The notes under the pieces were generated by a model that was given only the letters and a program-made list of their open reading frames with translations, was not told the DNA's origin and made no database searches. 64,000 bases of DNA from Liolophura sinensis (taxonomy: Eukaryota > Mollusca > Polyplacophora > Chitonida > Chitonidae): assembly GCF_032854445.1 (NCBI RefSeq), contig NW_027017964.1:236001-300000 (forward strand), written 5' to 3'. Shown piece by piece: positions 20,413 through 31,765 of this stretch; position 1 is the stretch's first letter, and the number at the start of each line of letters is the position of its first letter. The position numbers were made by a program, and so were the translations under genes.

Positions 20413-21760
20413 TTTATCCGTGGAGGCAAATGAGCCTTTACATAACCGACGTATTAAACTGAGCCTTCAATATGCTACAAAGCTTAAAGCTCATCCAAAA
20501 ATCTCTGCCTTTAATTCAAACTCTGTTTTTAATTCATCTTATGTAGACAAATTTATTAAAAGTCCCAATAAGATCCCTTCATTTGGTCTTCGTATAACTG
20601 ATGGTAGGGTATAGCTCCGTTGTCTTTTCTGGAGTCTGCTTAGGGGCTTCTTCCTCAACCCAAACTGATATTCGATCTACGTAAATATAATAAATCCAAT
20701 ATAAATCCTCTTATAATTCAGCAAGCTTTTGCTGAATTTAAAGGTAATTATATGCATTTATATACACTTACGAGTCAAAGGATGAGAACAGGATTGCGGC
20801 TGTCATGGAGCAGCGATTTTCTTCCTTTCGTCTTCCAGCCTCTTCTTCAATATTCTCTGCCGAAGTCAGAGCTATATTCCTGGCCTTATCATACGTTTCT
20901 TCTGGGCGTACCCATAGGGCAATGATATGCAGTGACTCTTGCCTTTTGGCAATACAGAATAATAAATTTAAAAATTTCTTGATCCTTCACATTTTACCCA
21001 TACATAAAAAAACTAATTAGAAGAGGTAAAGATATTGTATTCTGCTGAATATCAAGTCATACTGGTTTCATACTGGTATCCATTGAGAAACAGTCGCAGA
21101 CAGGGAGGCGAAAGCTGCCCTCAATATACCCATATCTAAGATTAAAATCCCTTACACTGACATGATTTTTTTTTTATTGGTGTTTTACGCCGTACTCAAG
21201 AATATTTCACTTATACGACGGCGGCCAGAATTATGGTGGGTGGAAATCGGACAGAGACAGGGGGGAGGGGGAACCATTTGCAGGCTGATGGCAAACCTTC
21301 CCACGTACGGCCGGAAAGGAAGCCAGCATGAGCTGGTCTGGAACTGACAGCGTCCGCATTGGTGAGAGGCTTCTGGGTCACAACGCTGCGCTAGCGCGCT
21401 AACTGACTGAGCCACGGAGTCCACACACTGACATGAAGTCTAATATTCATAAATATATGCGTCGCCATTGGCGGGGTAAATGAAAGTTGTAGATACATAA
21501 TAAACTGCATGACATTGATCCGGACATTGGCTACAATTCTTATACTTGTAAAATGTCTCCAAGAGACCAAATAGTTTTAAAGAGGTGTCGTATTGGGCAT
21601 TCTTATCTGACACACAATTTCATCTTAGATGGGAGCAGTGCTCCGAGTGTGTTGGGTGTGATGCCCAATATGGCATCAAACATATCCTAGTTGACTGTGT
21701 GAGCTTTTGCCCAGGTTCGGCAAAGATTGTACAACAGAGAGTCAACTCTATTTAAGATTT
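20413..21760 (+). pseudogene. LINE-A RNase H domain and C-terminal tail
   Basis: EANEPLHNRRIKLSLQYATK opens the linker. The RNase H follows: a YTLTSQRMRTG-type block near 20760 (the TDGSK aspartate is damaged), SIFSAEVRAIFLALSYVSSG with the catalytic E (20850-20905), and AMICSDSCLLAIQNNKF with the later D. The tail (21480-21760) reads RRDQIVLKRCRIGHSYLTHN and ECVGCDAQYGIKHILVDC in shifting frames. A SINE splits it. An RNase H downstream of the RT is the hallmark used here to assign the family to the I group. Confidence 0.75.
21166..21424 (-). mobile_element. tRNA-derived SINE, copy S1
   Basis: Minus-strand head TGGCTCAGTCAGTTAGCGCG (A box) and a tRNA-like B-box region, then the conserved central/tail block ending TACGGCGTAAAACACCAATA and a poly(T) on the plus strand. 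Target duplication ACACTGACATGA at 21154-21165 and 21425-21436. It is inserted in the LINE-A ORF tail. Confidence 0.9.
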
Positions 21761-22084
21761 ATTTGATTTATTTTATTCGCTGGCGGTGTTGTCATAAAAT
21801 ATTTGAAGGCCATTGACCTATATCATAAAATATAAATTTTAATTATCTATAAATATTTACGACGTAAAGATTTCTGAATATACTATTTTAAAAATATGCT
21901 GGTTTTCGAGTTTTAACTCTTATTTGTCTTTTATATGATTTTAAACGCCTGTACTTTTTGTTTTACTTTTGATGTTCACACTATCATGTCGAAAACCTTA
22001 ACTGTCTTGTGTTTTCACTTTGTTTTCGTCACGATATGAGTGAAATATTGACGATGTGGCGTTAAACCATAATCAATCATTCAA

Positions 22085-22425
22085 AATGATGTCTTGTGTA
22101 GTAGATCTGTGTTATATATAACTTTATGGAGTGAATGGGTAAAGGCTACGTCACAGCGTAGGCCGCGCAATCTGATAGCAACGTGTTTCATTGGATAAAA
22201 TTCTCCAGATGGTTGCCTCTATTTAAACCAGCCATTTGTGCAGTATTGTCATTTTTTTCTACATGTTATTCAATGAAATCTCATTACGATAATAAAGTAT
22301 GATACTTCTTAGACAGCTTGAGTATCCGACTTTTAACTGAAATATGTTTTAGCCAGGTGCTGTCTTCTCCTTTGAAAACATAATTGGGTTTTTACCTTAT
22401 ATCCTTACAACATAGCTGTCATCCG
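22085..22425. other. Unassigned AT-rich stretch
   Basis: No convincing frame or window repeat. Confidence 0.4.
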
Positions 22426-22874
22426 TTACTTTCTGTTACAATCATTACATTCTGTTCGGTTAAGGTCTGTTACGCTCGTCATTTTCGAACTGTATCTTAC
22501 ACCGCTTAACCTGGGGCTAGGGGCCGTAAAGGCAGCCATGCTTATTACATCAGCATGATGCCTTTGTGAACAGTTGCAATCAAAGTGCGATTGAGATACG
22601 TTGGTTTATTGTTATTTCACCTGGAATTCATTTAAAGTTTGATATGGAATTCATGCCTGAAATATTCATTGTCTGCCCGGCATCATTGAAAACTGATGAC
22701 CCCTTATCTCGTGTGTTCTTTATTTCTCTATTTGTATAATTTCTTACATAACTTTGTCTTTGGGAGCTAGTGTTAAACGTTGTTTTGGAAACGGATCTTG
22801 CGATTATCGGCTTGGAACGCCCTTTACAGACTACGAATAGTGTACGAATGACGGACATGACGCTTACATTTAGT
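22426..22874 (+). mobile_element. PLE pseudo-LTR piece without RT
   Basis: It matches the PLE block at 48.66-49.06 kb and 55.15-55.63 kb (CCGCTTAACCTGGGGCTAGG, CATGATGCCTTTGTGAACAG, GGACATGACGCTTACATTT). It stops at the same 3' point as P2, P3 and P4. Either a heavily 5'-truncated insertion or a recombination remnant. Confidence 0.7.
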
Positions 22875-24984
22875 ATATATGAAATTTATGACGACCACAT
22901 ATTATGCATGTTTTTATTTTTGATAAGGGCCACACCAAACAACTGTGATATTGATTTGTACTGGAAGCTTAAAGATCTGGAAAACGCAACAAAAACGTTA
23001 GGTAGCATAGTCAAAAATATACAACTGATCCAGCCTATGCTGATTTTACCCTCCTGGTCCACATTAGTCTGGGTTCAGGTATATATGTATATATGTGAAT
23101 ATGCCGGTCTTCTTAATCCTGAAATATAAATATTGGTCTACTGTACTCTTGATATATCAATATTATTTCTGCAGAAATAGACTGTCATAAATGTTTGGCC
23201 TACTCCCTAGCATGTCTTCAAGTCTTTGGAATTCAAATATTCACAGAAGTAGTGGTTGTTCGGTAACTTAAGTTAAGTTACTGACTACGAGTGGTATATA
23301 AATGTCGGACATGACGCTTATCTTCATATGAAACGTTTTCGCAGGTTATTTAAGCAAGCAACAAAAGTATTCCAAATAGTTAGCAAAGACCTAGCCAGAA
23401 TTGGAATATTAGATTTTGCAAAAAAGGCTTAAAATGCGTCTCAGGCGCAGATTGTAATGCAGACTGCAAATACCTCCGACAGATGTATTGACAGGTCTAT
23501 TACGGCATGCTACAATTCTGAAGCATGAAGTTCGGTCATTCCTTTCAGCTGCTGTATAAGGCATATTAATATTTCGCACTAGGAGGGGGGCTGATTAGGT
23601 GTTTAACACCACGTTGAAGAGTTTTTACTCACAAGACAGCGTGCCGGTAATTGGTGGAGTAAATCAGGTCGTTTGGGGTAAACATCTGGCCATGTAGGGA
23701 AAGATTTCTCCATATAGGAGCATTAGTTCTAATTAATAGCGGAAAACTGTACCGTTTTGTCATGCAAGCTACCAAAACCCTGAAGGGAAACACTGTAAAA
23801 TAAAAATATTGGAACACGAAAAATCATCAACCATTTCCCACACGATCTAACAGGGATACTCCGACCGAAGACAATACTAGACAGCAAGAGAAAGCAGATC
23901 CCGTCATAAGCTTTGGCTTTTAGTTCTGTTTTGTTCTTGCTGTAAAGCGAAATTGGTTCGGTAATGTTAAAGTGTCTGTAGAGCCTATATGCGGATGCCT
24001 CTTATTGTTAATATAAGCCCTGCCGTTCAGCAATAAAATGTAGCAAATGACAACTTTTAAAATGTTTCTTAAATGTTCTAGTTATACACCTCCTGCATAT
24101 TTAATTTATTTCACTTGTCAGGCGTTTACAAGGACATAAAGATTAACAAATCTACATTATACTTGTCAGTGTACACTTGTATGGGATGAAAAAGTAAAGT
24201 TAAATGCCAAACAGAAACACATTGGCATTGTTCTAAAATCGTACCGTTAAATTTAATTAACAAGAAAACCTGTTCGATTGTATTTTATATATTACGAATT
24301 CCATAACTTGGACCTCAGCAATAGTAAGAATTAATTCGTTTCTTCAGGAATGGTTTGATGCAAATCTTGAATATTACTATTGGCGACAGCTTGGGAGGCT
24401 ATATCAAAAATCAATATACTTTAATACTGACTTAATGAAATGTCGGCATTGTATATAAGACATTTGAAAGCCCTTGTACATTTCGCATCGTGGGAACAAG
24501 CAAGTAAGTATGTGCTTTTAGTTATAATGCCTTGGTGATATCAAACACCTTACAATTACTACGCGTACTTGTTTCCTCAGACTTAGTAAATGTCATATAT
24601 GAACTGCAATTGTCTATGTCACGCATGGTATAGTCAACTGGATTTATTATATTTTCACCATTCAGAGACAATTCTATTGATTTCATTATGCCAAACAAGA
24701 AAACCGAATATGACGCGACACCGGAGTACATGAGTTTCCATATACCCCTGAGTGACGATGCAAAATGTAAACAAAAAGGGAGAGAACTTTTCTTGAACAA
24801 AAATAACGTTCTGTTCTCTGCTTTGATCATGGCCGACGTCGGGTTAAAAACAAGAAACGATTTTTATTTCGCACTAGTAAAAAGAATGTGGCAAAATGGA
24901 TAAATGTTATTGCGGAAATAGAGAAAAATCCAACGAGCATGCTGCGATAATTTTTTCCTGCCGTGATGAAAAGGACAGTTGACA
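22875..24984. other. Largely unassigned; small pseudo-LTR scrap and two weak reading frames
   Basis: A 60-bp pseudo-LTR scrap lies at 23276-23335 (GACTACGAGTGGTATATAAA then GGACATGACGCTTATC). The frame around 22925-23078 encodes CDIDLYWKLKDLENATKTLG and ends at a possible splice donor (CAGGTATATA). The frame 24688-24903 encodes MPNKKTEYDATPEYMSF and HIPLSDDAKCKQKGRELFL, with protein-like composition but no family I know. I would not call either a gene on this evidence. Confidence 0.3.
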
Positions 24985-26045
24985 TCTTTTAAATATGAGC
25001 GTCAAGTCCGACATTCCTATACCATTCGTAGTCCGTAAAGGGCGTTCCAAGTCGATAATCGCAAGATCCATTTCCACAACAATGTTTAACACTAACTCCC
25101 GAAGACAAAGGTATGTAAGAAATTATACATATAAGAAATAAAGCCGGCAACACACAAGAGAGAAGCAGTCATCAGTTTTCAATGATGCCGGGCAGACACT
25201 GAATATTCCAAACATGAATTCCATATCAAAGTTCAAATTCATATTCCGTGGATGAGTTCCATGTCAAATACCAGCTAAACAAGTATCTCAGTCGCGCTTT
25301 CATTGCAACTGTTCATAAAGGCATCATGCTGATGTAATTGGCATGGCTACCTTTACGGCCCCTAGCCCCAGGTTAAGCGGTATTAGATACAGTTTGAAAA
25401 TGACGAGCGTTACAGACCCTAACCGATCAGATTATGATTCAAAAGTAACGCACGATTACGTCTTTACCGTTAATATCTAAAGATCTCATGCTACAAGAGG
25501 CGCCATCTATGATGTTACACATGACATACAAGATTAATGGTTACACTGGGCAACCAGCGCCATCTACGTTGTTACATACCATGTACGTGATAGATATGTG
25601 CATAGTTATAAAAGCGCCGTCTATGTGGTTGATCACAATGCAGATCGCCAGAGATTCTGAACGCTCTGTCCATACCTGCCAACGAGAGTGTTATATTCAC
25701 TGTAAAATTTGAGAAACTTAGAATGAAGGCGTTTGATGGAGTATCCTTGACAAGCTAGTTTTTGAACTAACAACTTGTAGCGCAGATTAAAGTCATTACA
25801 ATTAACGCAAGATCTCACAAATGCTACAAGGCGAGATATGTATACGCCATATGCAGGACCCTTTGGTATATTGCTATCTAAATAAGGATAATTCACATTA
25901 TCAAAATTGAAATTATCACTTTTGTCGTAAAGGCGGCGTCAAAGGAGACCTTGTCTGTCTTTGTACACATATAGATCCAAATAAGAGGTACTATCAGGAC
26001 TATCTGTTGTCTCCCTTAAATCCAATGAAGGCGGATAGATTTCCT

Positions 26046-26658
26046 TCACCGCTTCAGCAATATGGGGATTATTTTAGCAAATACCGAGACAATTAACGAC
26101 GATATTCTTTCTATAAGATCTTTGTGACGAATCGTAGTATAGAGAGTAGAAAAATCCCATGTGGATACGTGTTTGTACGGTATATGCATATGAGCATCGA
26201 GTTCTTCTGTAAGACGTTTGGAGTTGTTAAGAATCCACATGCAGTTGACACCTGAATTTTTTCTTATGGCAGAACAATACTTATTCCAAAATGACTTTAC
26301 TTCTTGTAACGCTCTCGTAAGTAGGGTTGACAAGTTTGGTGGTACAGCTTCTTGAACCTGCATGAAATCGAGCCTTGTATGGGGATTTATGCATTTTAGG
26401 AATCCAGTAAAGATGTGGTATTTCTGTGTGACGGGTAGGTACATTTATGCGCCTTTCTTTAAGAAAGGTTTTGTGTTTGTTAAATAGTTCCTCCAGAGTA
26501 CATGTAGTAGCAAAATACGTGGGTGTCGTTGTAGATGCACATAGCTCTTGAAGAAGAATTTGATAATAATTCTTGCAAATAAAGATGACATTATTAGGAG
26601 CCTTGTCTGCTACAGTGATGACAAATTTACTATGAAGGTCAGCGCGTGTTTCTTGCAC
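26046..26658 (-). pseudogene. PLE P3 reverse transcriptase core remnant
   Basis: From 26658 the text reads FVITVADKAPNNVIFICKNY, CTLEELFNKHKTFLKERRIN and HLYWIPKMHKSPYKARFHAG (the PK-type fingers motif of PLE RTs). A second frame continues ALQEVKSFWNKYCSAIRKNS, WILNNSKRLTEELDAHMHIP and VSTWDFSTLYTTIRHKDLIE, where DFSTLYTT is palm motif A with its aspartate. Motifs B and C are gone. PLE RTs are the closest known relatives of telomerase RT. Confidence 0.8.
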
Positions 26659-26720
26659 AGTGGGATCCTTCAGGACCTGTTTAACTTTAGGTAGAGCATC
26701 AATGTCTGGACGGTGTATAG

Positions 26721-26980
26721 TTTTTTTTTTTTTTTTGATTGGTGTTTTACGCCGTACTCAAGAATATTTCACTTATACGACGGCGGCCAGCATTATGGTG
26801 GGTGGAAACCGAGCAGAGCCCGGGGGAAACCCACGACCATCCGCAGGTTGCTGACAGACCTTCTCACGTACGGCCGCCAGCATGAGCTGGACTTGAACTC
26901 ACAGCGACCGCATTGGTGAGAGACTCCTGGGTCATTACGCTGCGCTAGCGCTTTAACCGACTGAGCCACGGAGGCCCCCC
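26721..26980 (-). mobile_element. tRNA-derived SINE, copy S2
   Basis: Full head-core-tail structure on the minus strand with a 16-17 bp poly(T) on the plus strand. Target duplication GGTGTATAG at 26712-26720 and 26981-26989. It splits PLE P3. Confidence 0.9.
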
Positions 26981-27860
26981 GGTGTATAGTTAAACTAACT
27001 TTCTTTTTGACAATCTCAAGCCAATCCTTTTCTGTACCGAAGAATCCACTTTCTCCCGTTTTGACCATTTTTTGACATACTCCTCAAGTGCCGAGATGAT
27101 ATGTTTTTTTGTTTGATCGAATGTTGACATTTCTCTTTTCTCTATACTTAAGACCCCTCACAAAGAGACTCCTGAGATTATGATTCTTAATAATATTAAG
27201 GTCACCTGTCAGGGCATGTTTACGTTTGTCGTAGGTAAAAACTGAGGATTGAGAATCACAGTTATAGCCGGCAAAAGTATACGTCGCCAAATCGAACTCC
27301 TTGATGGCCTGGGAATAACTGAAAATTTTGGAAGCGATAGGCTTTGTATACACATGGGATATGCAAGGTGGCTCTTGGATATTAAAATAATTAGGCACAG
27401 CACTACGAACATCAGGTTCATTAATGATATGTGGTACGTTAATTAAATCAAGGCCACTGTCTAAATATGTTATCTTCAGAAAGAGTCGATCGTGTTGAGT
27501 TTAATTTGTAGTTACAGGTCGATACAATCGAAAATACGATATGTCTTGACACAGACGTACAAGGTGAGGTGGAACATTAAAATTGTGTATGTTATTGAAC
27601 GACCTGTTTTAGCAAGTTCAATGGCAGCGCACATAATACTGTGCGTAGAGCATGCATGCTATTGGTGTCATACGACAATCATACTAAATAGCTAACTGTA
27701 ACGTGTTTGTGAATCATGTTTCTGTCGAACTTCCTCCTACAATGACTGCGAGGTCTACGTTTGTGGTATTTGAATAAATTTGTTACGATGGAGTCATATG
27801 GTTGGCTAGATGTTACATTGCCGATTCCCATAACGTTATCATTCAACCCAAATGGGAAGA

Positions 27861-28375
27861 CTGAACCAATCTCCTTTAGAAAGATCGGTTAAAGTCCTAG
27901 GGCACTTGTGCTTTGGTTTGAGGCCTGATAACCAGATAAGACTAAACCTTTATCCTTTGAATGTTTCTCCTACATGTAGTTACATCAACCTAGAGAAGCC
28001 TGTGTGTGTCCAGTCAGTTTCGTTGCTGCCTGTTGATCACAATATGACCATGTTCGTCGTGAACGAGGGAAATTTGACATGGACAAAGACTGTGTTGAAT
28101 GCCGACCCCCCTGATGAGCCTTTTACCATCCGCATCGTTATCCACATCAACATCTTTCCGAAATCAAAATCCCATCCATCACACGATTCTGTCGTCTCAT
28201 CTTGATCGCGCGTTTCATTTCATTAGCACTAATCCTGATCTTGACTGACCTAAATCAGCTGATTGGTGACTATGATGACGTAGCATTGCTGTCACTGGCA
28301 GAAACATATGACAGCTCCGACGTTTAAAAACTGTACCATACAGCCAGTGACCAATAACATTACTAGTAAACATTA
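27861..28375. other. Unassigned stretch with one open frame
   Basis: The frame 27852-28205 reads INLEKPVCVQSVSLLPVDHN, MTMFVVNEGNLTWTKTVLNA and PPDEPFTIRIVIHINIFPKS. The start lies in PLE sequence, so the real part, if any, begins near 27980 after a possible acceptor (CTACATGTAG). No family recognised. Confidence 0.25.
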
Positions 28376-28689
28376 ACAGGAGTGATGAATTGTACACTCA
28401 AATGTTAATGTATTCGCACGTGGACAACTTACATGTTCTGGGCTGTTTTTGTGCCCAGAGAGCCCCCGATAGCGGGAGGGGGGGGGGGGGGGTGTAACTC
28501 ATCGACAGCGATTATGTACTCTTTGACTCTGTTTCAATGCTAGCTTCTGCTGAACAGTGGTGTTTGATGTTCAGCAAGGACGGGTGCATGGGTACACTTG
28601 TTTTTATTCGTCTGCCCATGAGTAGCTGTGCGGGATATTTTCATTTAGGTCTGGTGTGAATCTGTATGCTTGTAGTGCTTAAAATACAT

Positions 28690-29340
28690 CATGTTTTCTA
28701 AGTTGCGCCTCCCTTATGATAGCCTTAACTGTTTTAACAGAGCTTTCTTTCAATCCATTAGATTGCGGAAAGTTTGGACTGGAAGTGGTATGCACGAAAT
28801 TCCATTCCTTTCTGAAATCTACAAACTCTGCAGAAGAAAACTGTTATCACTTGTTACAATGTCAGGAGTTCCGTGTCTTGCAAATGCCGACTTCAGAGCT
28901 CTCACGACAGCTTTTAACGTTGTTGTTGTGAGAGATAACTTCTGGAAATAAGGAACAATAATCTGTTAACAAGTCGTTTCCACAGGTAAGCAGGTCTCCA
29001 CTAAATTTTTTGCCATGGGTACACAGGAACTTCGTGTGGTTTGAGCGGTTCCGGTGATTGGGCAGGCTTATAAGTTAGGCATGTACTGCAGGATTTCACC
29101 ATCTTCATGATGTCGGCATTCATTATTGGCCAGTGCAAGAGTTGTCTTCCACACTGGCGGCATTTTTCTATCCCGAGATGACCGTCGTGCATTTTGGACA
29201 GCATTTCCGACTGAAGGACTGTAGTTATTCCCAGCTTTGACTGTTTCAGGATGTCCATCAGCCACAGACAGGTCATGTCCAACATTCCAGTATTCTGTAG
29301 TTAGTGACAGGCATTCATGCTTCTTGTCCGGCCAGCCACC
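28690..29340 (-). pseudogene. Gypsy integrase remnant
   Basis: The zinc-binding HHCC part reads MLSKMHDGHLGIEKCRQCGR and MNADIMKMVKSCSTCLTYKP (29285-29060). After a stop at 29003 the catalytic core appears in broken frames: a QFSSAEFVDFRKEWNFVHTT block and SSPNFPQSNGLKESSVKTVK, where the glutamate is the last residue of the DDE triad (28840-28700). Integrase inserts the cDNA. Non-functional here. Confidence 0.7.
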
Positions 29341-29399
29341 TAATATTGTTCACCTTTAGGGACACCACACTTGGGTCTTTCCTGGTTTCCTCTCTCACT

Positions 29400-29975
29400 T
29401 GAACAAGTCGGTTGTCTGATATCGGCGTGGTATGCAAGACAATATCAACATGAGCGTGCACCTGATCTGTAAACTCAAGCTGTATTATCAGTTGCCCGCG
29501 AGAGAGTGTCAGCCGATAACAAGCATTTTCCGGGAGTGTAAGAGATGTTGAGATCATAGCGCTGCAACCGGAGCAGCAGACACTGAATACGTAATGGACA
29601 ATCAGCAAGCGGATTTTAGAAGATACTGGGCAGTGGTTTGTGATCCGTCTCGGCTTGCACTGACGCTCCGACAATAAACTGGTGGAAGCATTCACAAGCA
29701 TAGACAATTCCAAGCAGCTCCTTTTCAATTTGTGCACAACTAGTTTCAGCATCCAGCATGGTTCTTCAGGTGTATTCCACAGGTTTCCACTCATTCGCAT
29801 GTAACTGTAATAATACAGGGCGTAGTCTATCTTTGTAAGCATTGGATGATATTTTGATTGACTTCTTAGGATCATAATACTGCAGAATCGGTTGTGAGAT
29901 TAAGACATTCTTCAAATGGCTCCAAGCCGTTTCCTGCTCATGTCCCCACTGCCACAGCGTATCTTTACCCAGCAA
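29400..29975 (-). pseudogene. Gypsy RNase H and connection remnant
   Basis: LGKDTLWQWGHEQETAWSHL is the tether after the RT. It is followed by LRPVLLQLHANEWKPVEYT, CAQIEKELLGIVYACECFHQ (catalytic E region) and AETDHKPL (later D), each typical of gypsy RNase H. The first aspartate block (DAS) reads NAY. The pieces are in two frames. Confidence 0.7.
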
Positions 29976-30149
29976 GACTGATACACTTCTCCGCCACTGG
30001 AAATTCCTCTTGAAGGGAGCTATAATCTATGGTGTGCATTTGTTATATGTCACACACTAACTTGAAAAGGTTTAGTTTCACACACGCTTCTCTTCCTAAG
30101 AATGACTGAACGTGTCCTGGGATCACAAAAAAATGTAAGTGACAAGTCC

Positions 30150-30400
30150 TTATCTTGTGTGCGTAGTGTAAGAATTCACTTGCCTCGTGCGGGAATCTCT
30201 GTATTGAGGTAGCCCGGCCACCCCTGTGTGGTCTTCAAAAGTTTTGGCCACTTGGGTAGAGAATTGAGATCAGATTCTGATATGACGTTAGCCTGCGCAC
30301 CCGTATCCAATTTAACCAGCATGATACATCCATTGATGTTGAGAGGTACTATCGAGTCAGTGACTTTATCCTTAATGAATCGACTGTTATTGTCTCAACA
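30150..30400 (-). pseudogene. Gypsy retropepsin (protease) remnant
   Basis: At 30310-30278 the minus strand reads LDTGAQANVIS, the D-T/S-G active-site triplet of retroviral-type aspartic proteases. It follows CIMLVK and precedes ESDLNSLPKWPKL. The downstream flap region runs into stops. Confidence 0.7.
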
Positions 30401-30469
30401 AAGAAATCACTAACCGACTCCTCATCACTAATGGCAGATTTACTAGTTTCCTCGACAGTGTGTACGGTT

Positions 30470-31282
30470 TGGATAGGCAACACGTAGCATCGTGATTTTT
30501 ATCCATGCAGCGATTACAGGTGACGCTATAGGCAGGGCAATTTCCTGATTTATGCCATAGGCCACATTTGCGACACTTGTGCTTACTGGTGGCCGAATCA
30601 GAACTGTTTGGTTGTCTTGTGTTGGAGGGACTATAATTATGTCTTTCACTTGTTTCATCTATATGTGGTGGAGCGTTTTCCTTGTTTATTTACCGAGTCA
30701 ATGTTTGCTGGCAGAGGCTGTTGGAGGTCTTTTAATTTAGTTTGTGCCATTTCTGAAACCTTGACGATCTGGAAAGTGTTTTCAACAGTCAAATTTGGAT
30801 CTCGTAACAGTCGTTCACGAACGGTGTTATCTGGTATTCCCCGAATCATTGTGTTTTTGATTAAAGCGTCTGTTAGTCCCCAAATACACACGATTTACTG
30901 AGTGTGCGGAGACGGGTAACATATTGATATATGGTTTCATTTAAATCCTGTTTGCAGTTTGAGAAGTAAAACCGCTCGCACGTAAGGGTTTTACGTGGAC
31001 TACAATACGCATCGAATTTAGTGAGTACAGGTTTCAATTTCATCGCGTCTTAAGCCTCGGCGAATGTGAATGTGTTGTACAGTTCGAGACCAGCTTCCCC
31101 GATAACATCGATGTTTTTGTTCTGTCGCATTTTTCTGTCGAGACCGTGGCCTCCAAATACAGCTCAAAGCGTTGCTTAAATCGCCGCCAGTTATCTGAAT
31201 CGTTCCCAGATAAGTCTAATGCCTTGGGCGGCTTGAGCGTATCATGATGATTTTCGTTGTATCGTTGTTGACAACCGGCAAG
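30470..31282 (-). pseudogene. Gypsy gag remnant with CCHC knuckles
   Basis: The capsid part includes MIRGIPDNTVRERLLRDPNL and FQIVKVSEMAQTKLKDLQQP (30850-30720). The nucleocapsid part has two knuckles, CRKCGLWHKSGNC and CNRCMDKNHDATC (30580-30480). Frame breaks occur at about 30655 and in the N-terminal region toward 31280. Confidence 0.7.
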
Positions 31283-31356
31283 TGTCAGGAGAGGTTTATG
31301 TCCGTTTCAAGAGGAATGCTAACAGAGTGAGCAGGATAGTCGGTTCAATCGCTATT

Positions 31357-31365
31357 CTGACACCA
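31357..31365 (-). other. Gypsy primer-binding site
   Basis: TGGTGTCAG on the minus strand would pair with a tRNA ending CTGACACCA. It lies between the 5' LTR remnant (beyond the SINE) and gag, as expected. Confidence 0.55.
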
Positions 31366-31379
31366 CGTTATGTTATTGA

Positions 31380-31631
31380 TTTTTTTTTTTTTGATTGGTG
31401 TTTTACGCCGTACTCAAGAATATTTCACTTATACGACGGCGGCCAGCATTATGGTGGATGGAAACCGGGCACAGCCCGGGGGAAACCCACGACCATCCGC
31501 AGGTTGCTGCAGGCCTTTCCACTTACGGCCGGATAGTGAGCCAGCATGAGCTGGACTTGAACTCAGCGCGACCGCATTGGGTCATTACGCTGCGCTAGCA
31601 CGCTAACCGACTGAGCCACGGAGGCCCCCCA
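31380..31631 (-). mobile_element. tRNA-derived SINE, copy S3
   Basis: Minus-strand SINE with poly(T) on the plus strand. Target duplication TTATGTTATTGA at 31368-31379 and 31632-31643. It lies in the gypsy 5' LTR/leader, so it is younger than that element. Confidence 0.9.
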
Positions 31632-31765
31632 TTATGTTATTGACAACACAAGAGTGATGAATTGTACGCCCAGATGTTAATGTATTCGCACGTGGACAAC
31701 TTACATGCTCTTGGCTGTTTTTATGTCACCATTCGAGAGCCCCTATACAAGCGGGGGTAACTCTC

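Larger units (their letters stand above)
14560..22084 (+). mobile_element. LINE-A copy 3, nearly full length, with four nested insertions
   Basis: Leader (14560-15800), gag (about 15890-17060), endonuclease (17190-17900), RT (18000-18950), then RNase H (20415-21000), ORF tail (21430-21760) and 3' UTR ending GGCGTTAAACC and CAATCATTC at 22084. The pieces belong to one copy: at each insertion the LINE text resumes after a target duplication. Insertions are solo LTR 1 (14884-15627), PLE P2 (18954-19861), solo LTR 2 (19886-20408) and a SINE (21166-21424). An internal deletion near 17990 removes part of the pre-RT linker. There are many stops. Confidence 0.8.
24985..27860 (-). mobile_element. Naiad-like PLE copy P3, long but catalytically deleted
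   Basis: Minus-strand order: last residues of the endonuclease (GLND near 27850), linker, RT N-terminal region (27700-27070), fingers (27060-26290), palm motif A (26180-26090), RT C-terminus (26060-25640) and pseudo-LTR (25630-24985). Palm motifs B and C are deleted: the text passes from the SSLIVSVF block directly to the post-motif-C region at about 26075. A SINE (26721-26980) sits in the finger region. Most of the GIY-YIG domain is missing. Confidence 0.8.
28376..31765 (-). mobile_element. Ty3/gypsy LTR retrotransposon lacking its reverse transcriptase
   Basis: The minus-strand order gag - protease - RNase H - integrase between two direct repeats is that of a gypsy element. The repeats (28378-28485 and 31646-31760) share long identical runs such as TGTTAATGTATTCGCACGTG and are taken as LTR remnants. 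CTGACACCA at 31357-31365 is the complement of TGGTGTCAG, a typical primer-binding site. The RT proper is absent: the text goes from the post-protease region to the RNase H connection at about 29985. Frameshifts are present throughout, and a SINE sits in the 5' leader. Confidence 0.8.

Noticed and set aside
27640-27700. In-frame TGA codons in PLE copies as possible selenocysteines
   Set aside because: Clam Naiads can encode selenoproteins, so I checked. The TGA near 27690 (minus) aligns with CGA (Arg) at 12745 and GGA (Gly) at 56400 in other copies, and the one near 25950 aligns with non-Cys codons. They look like mutational stops.
28470-28495. G-run as a G-quadruplex or regulatory site (also 3250-3262)
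   Set aside because: Single homopolymer runs inside decayed elements; most likely slippage or sequencing artefacts.
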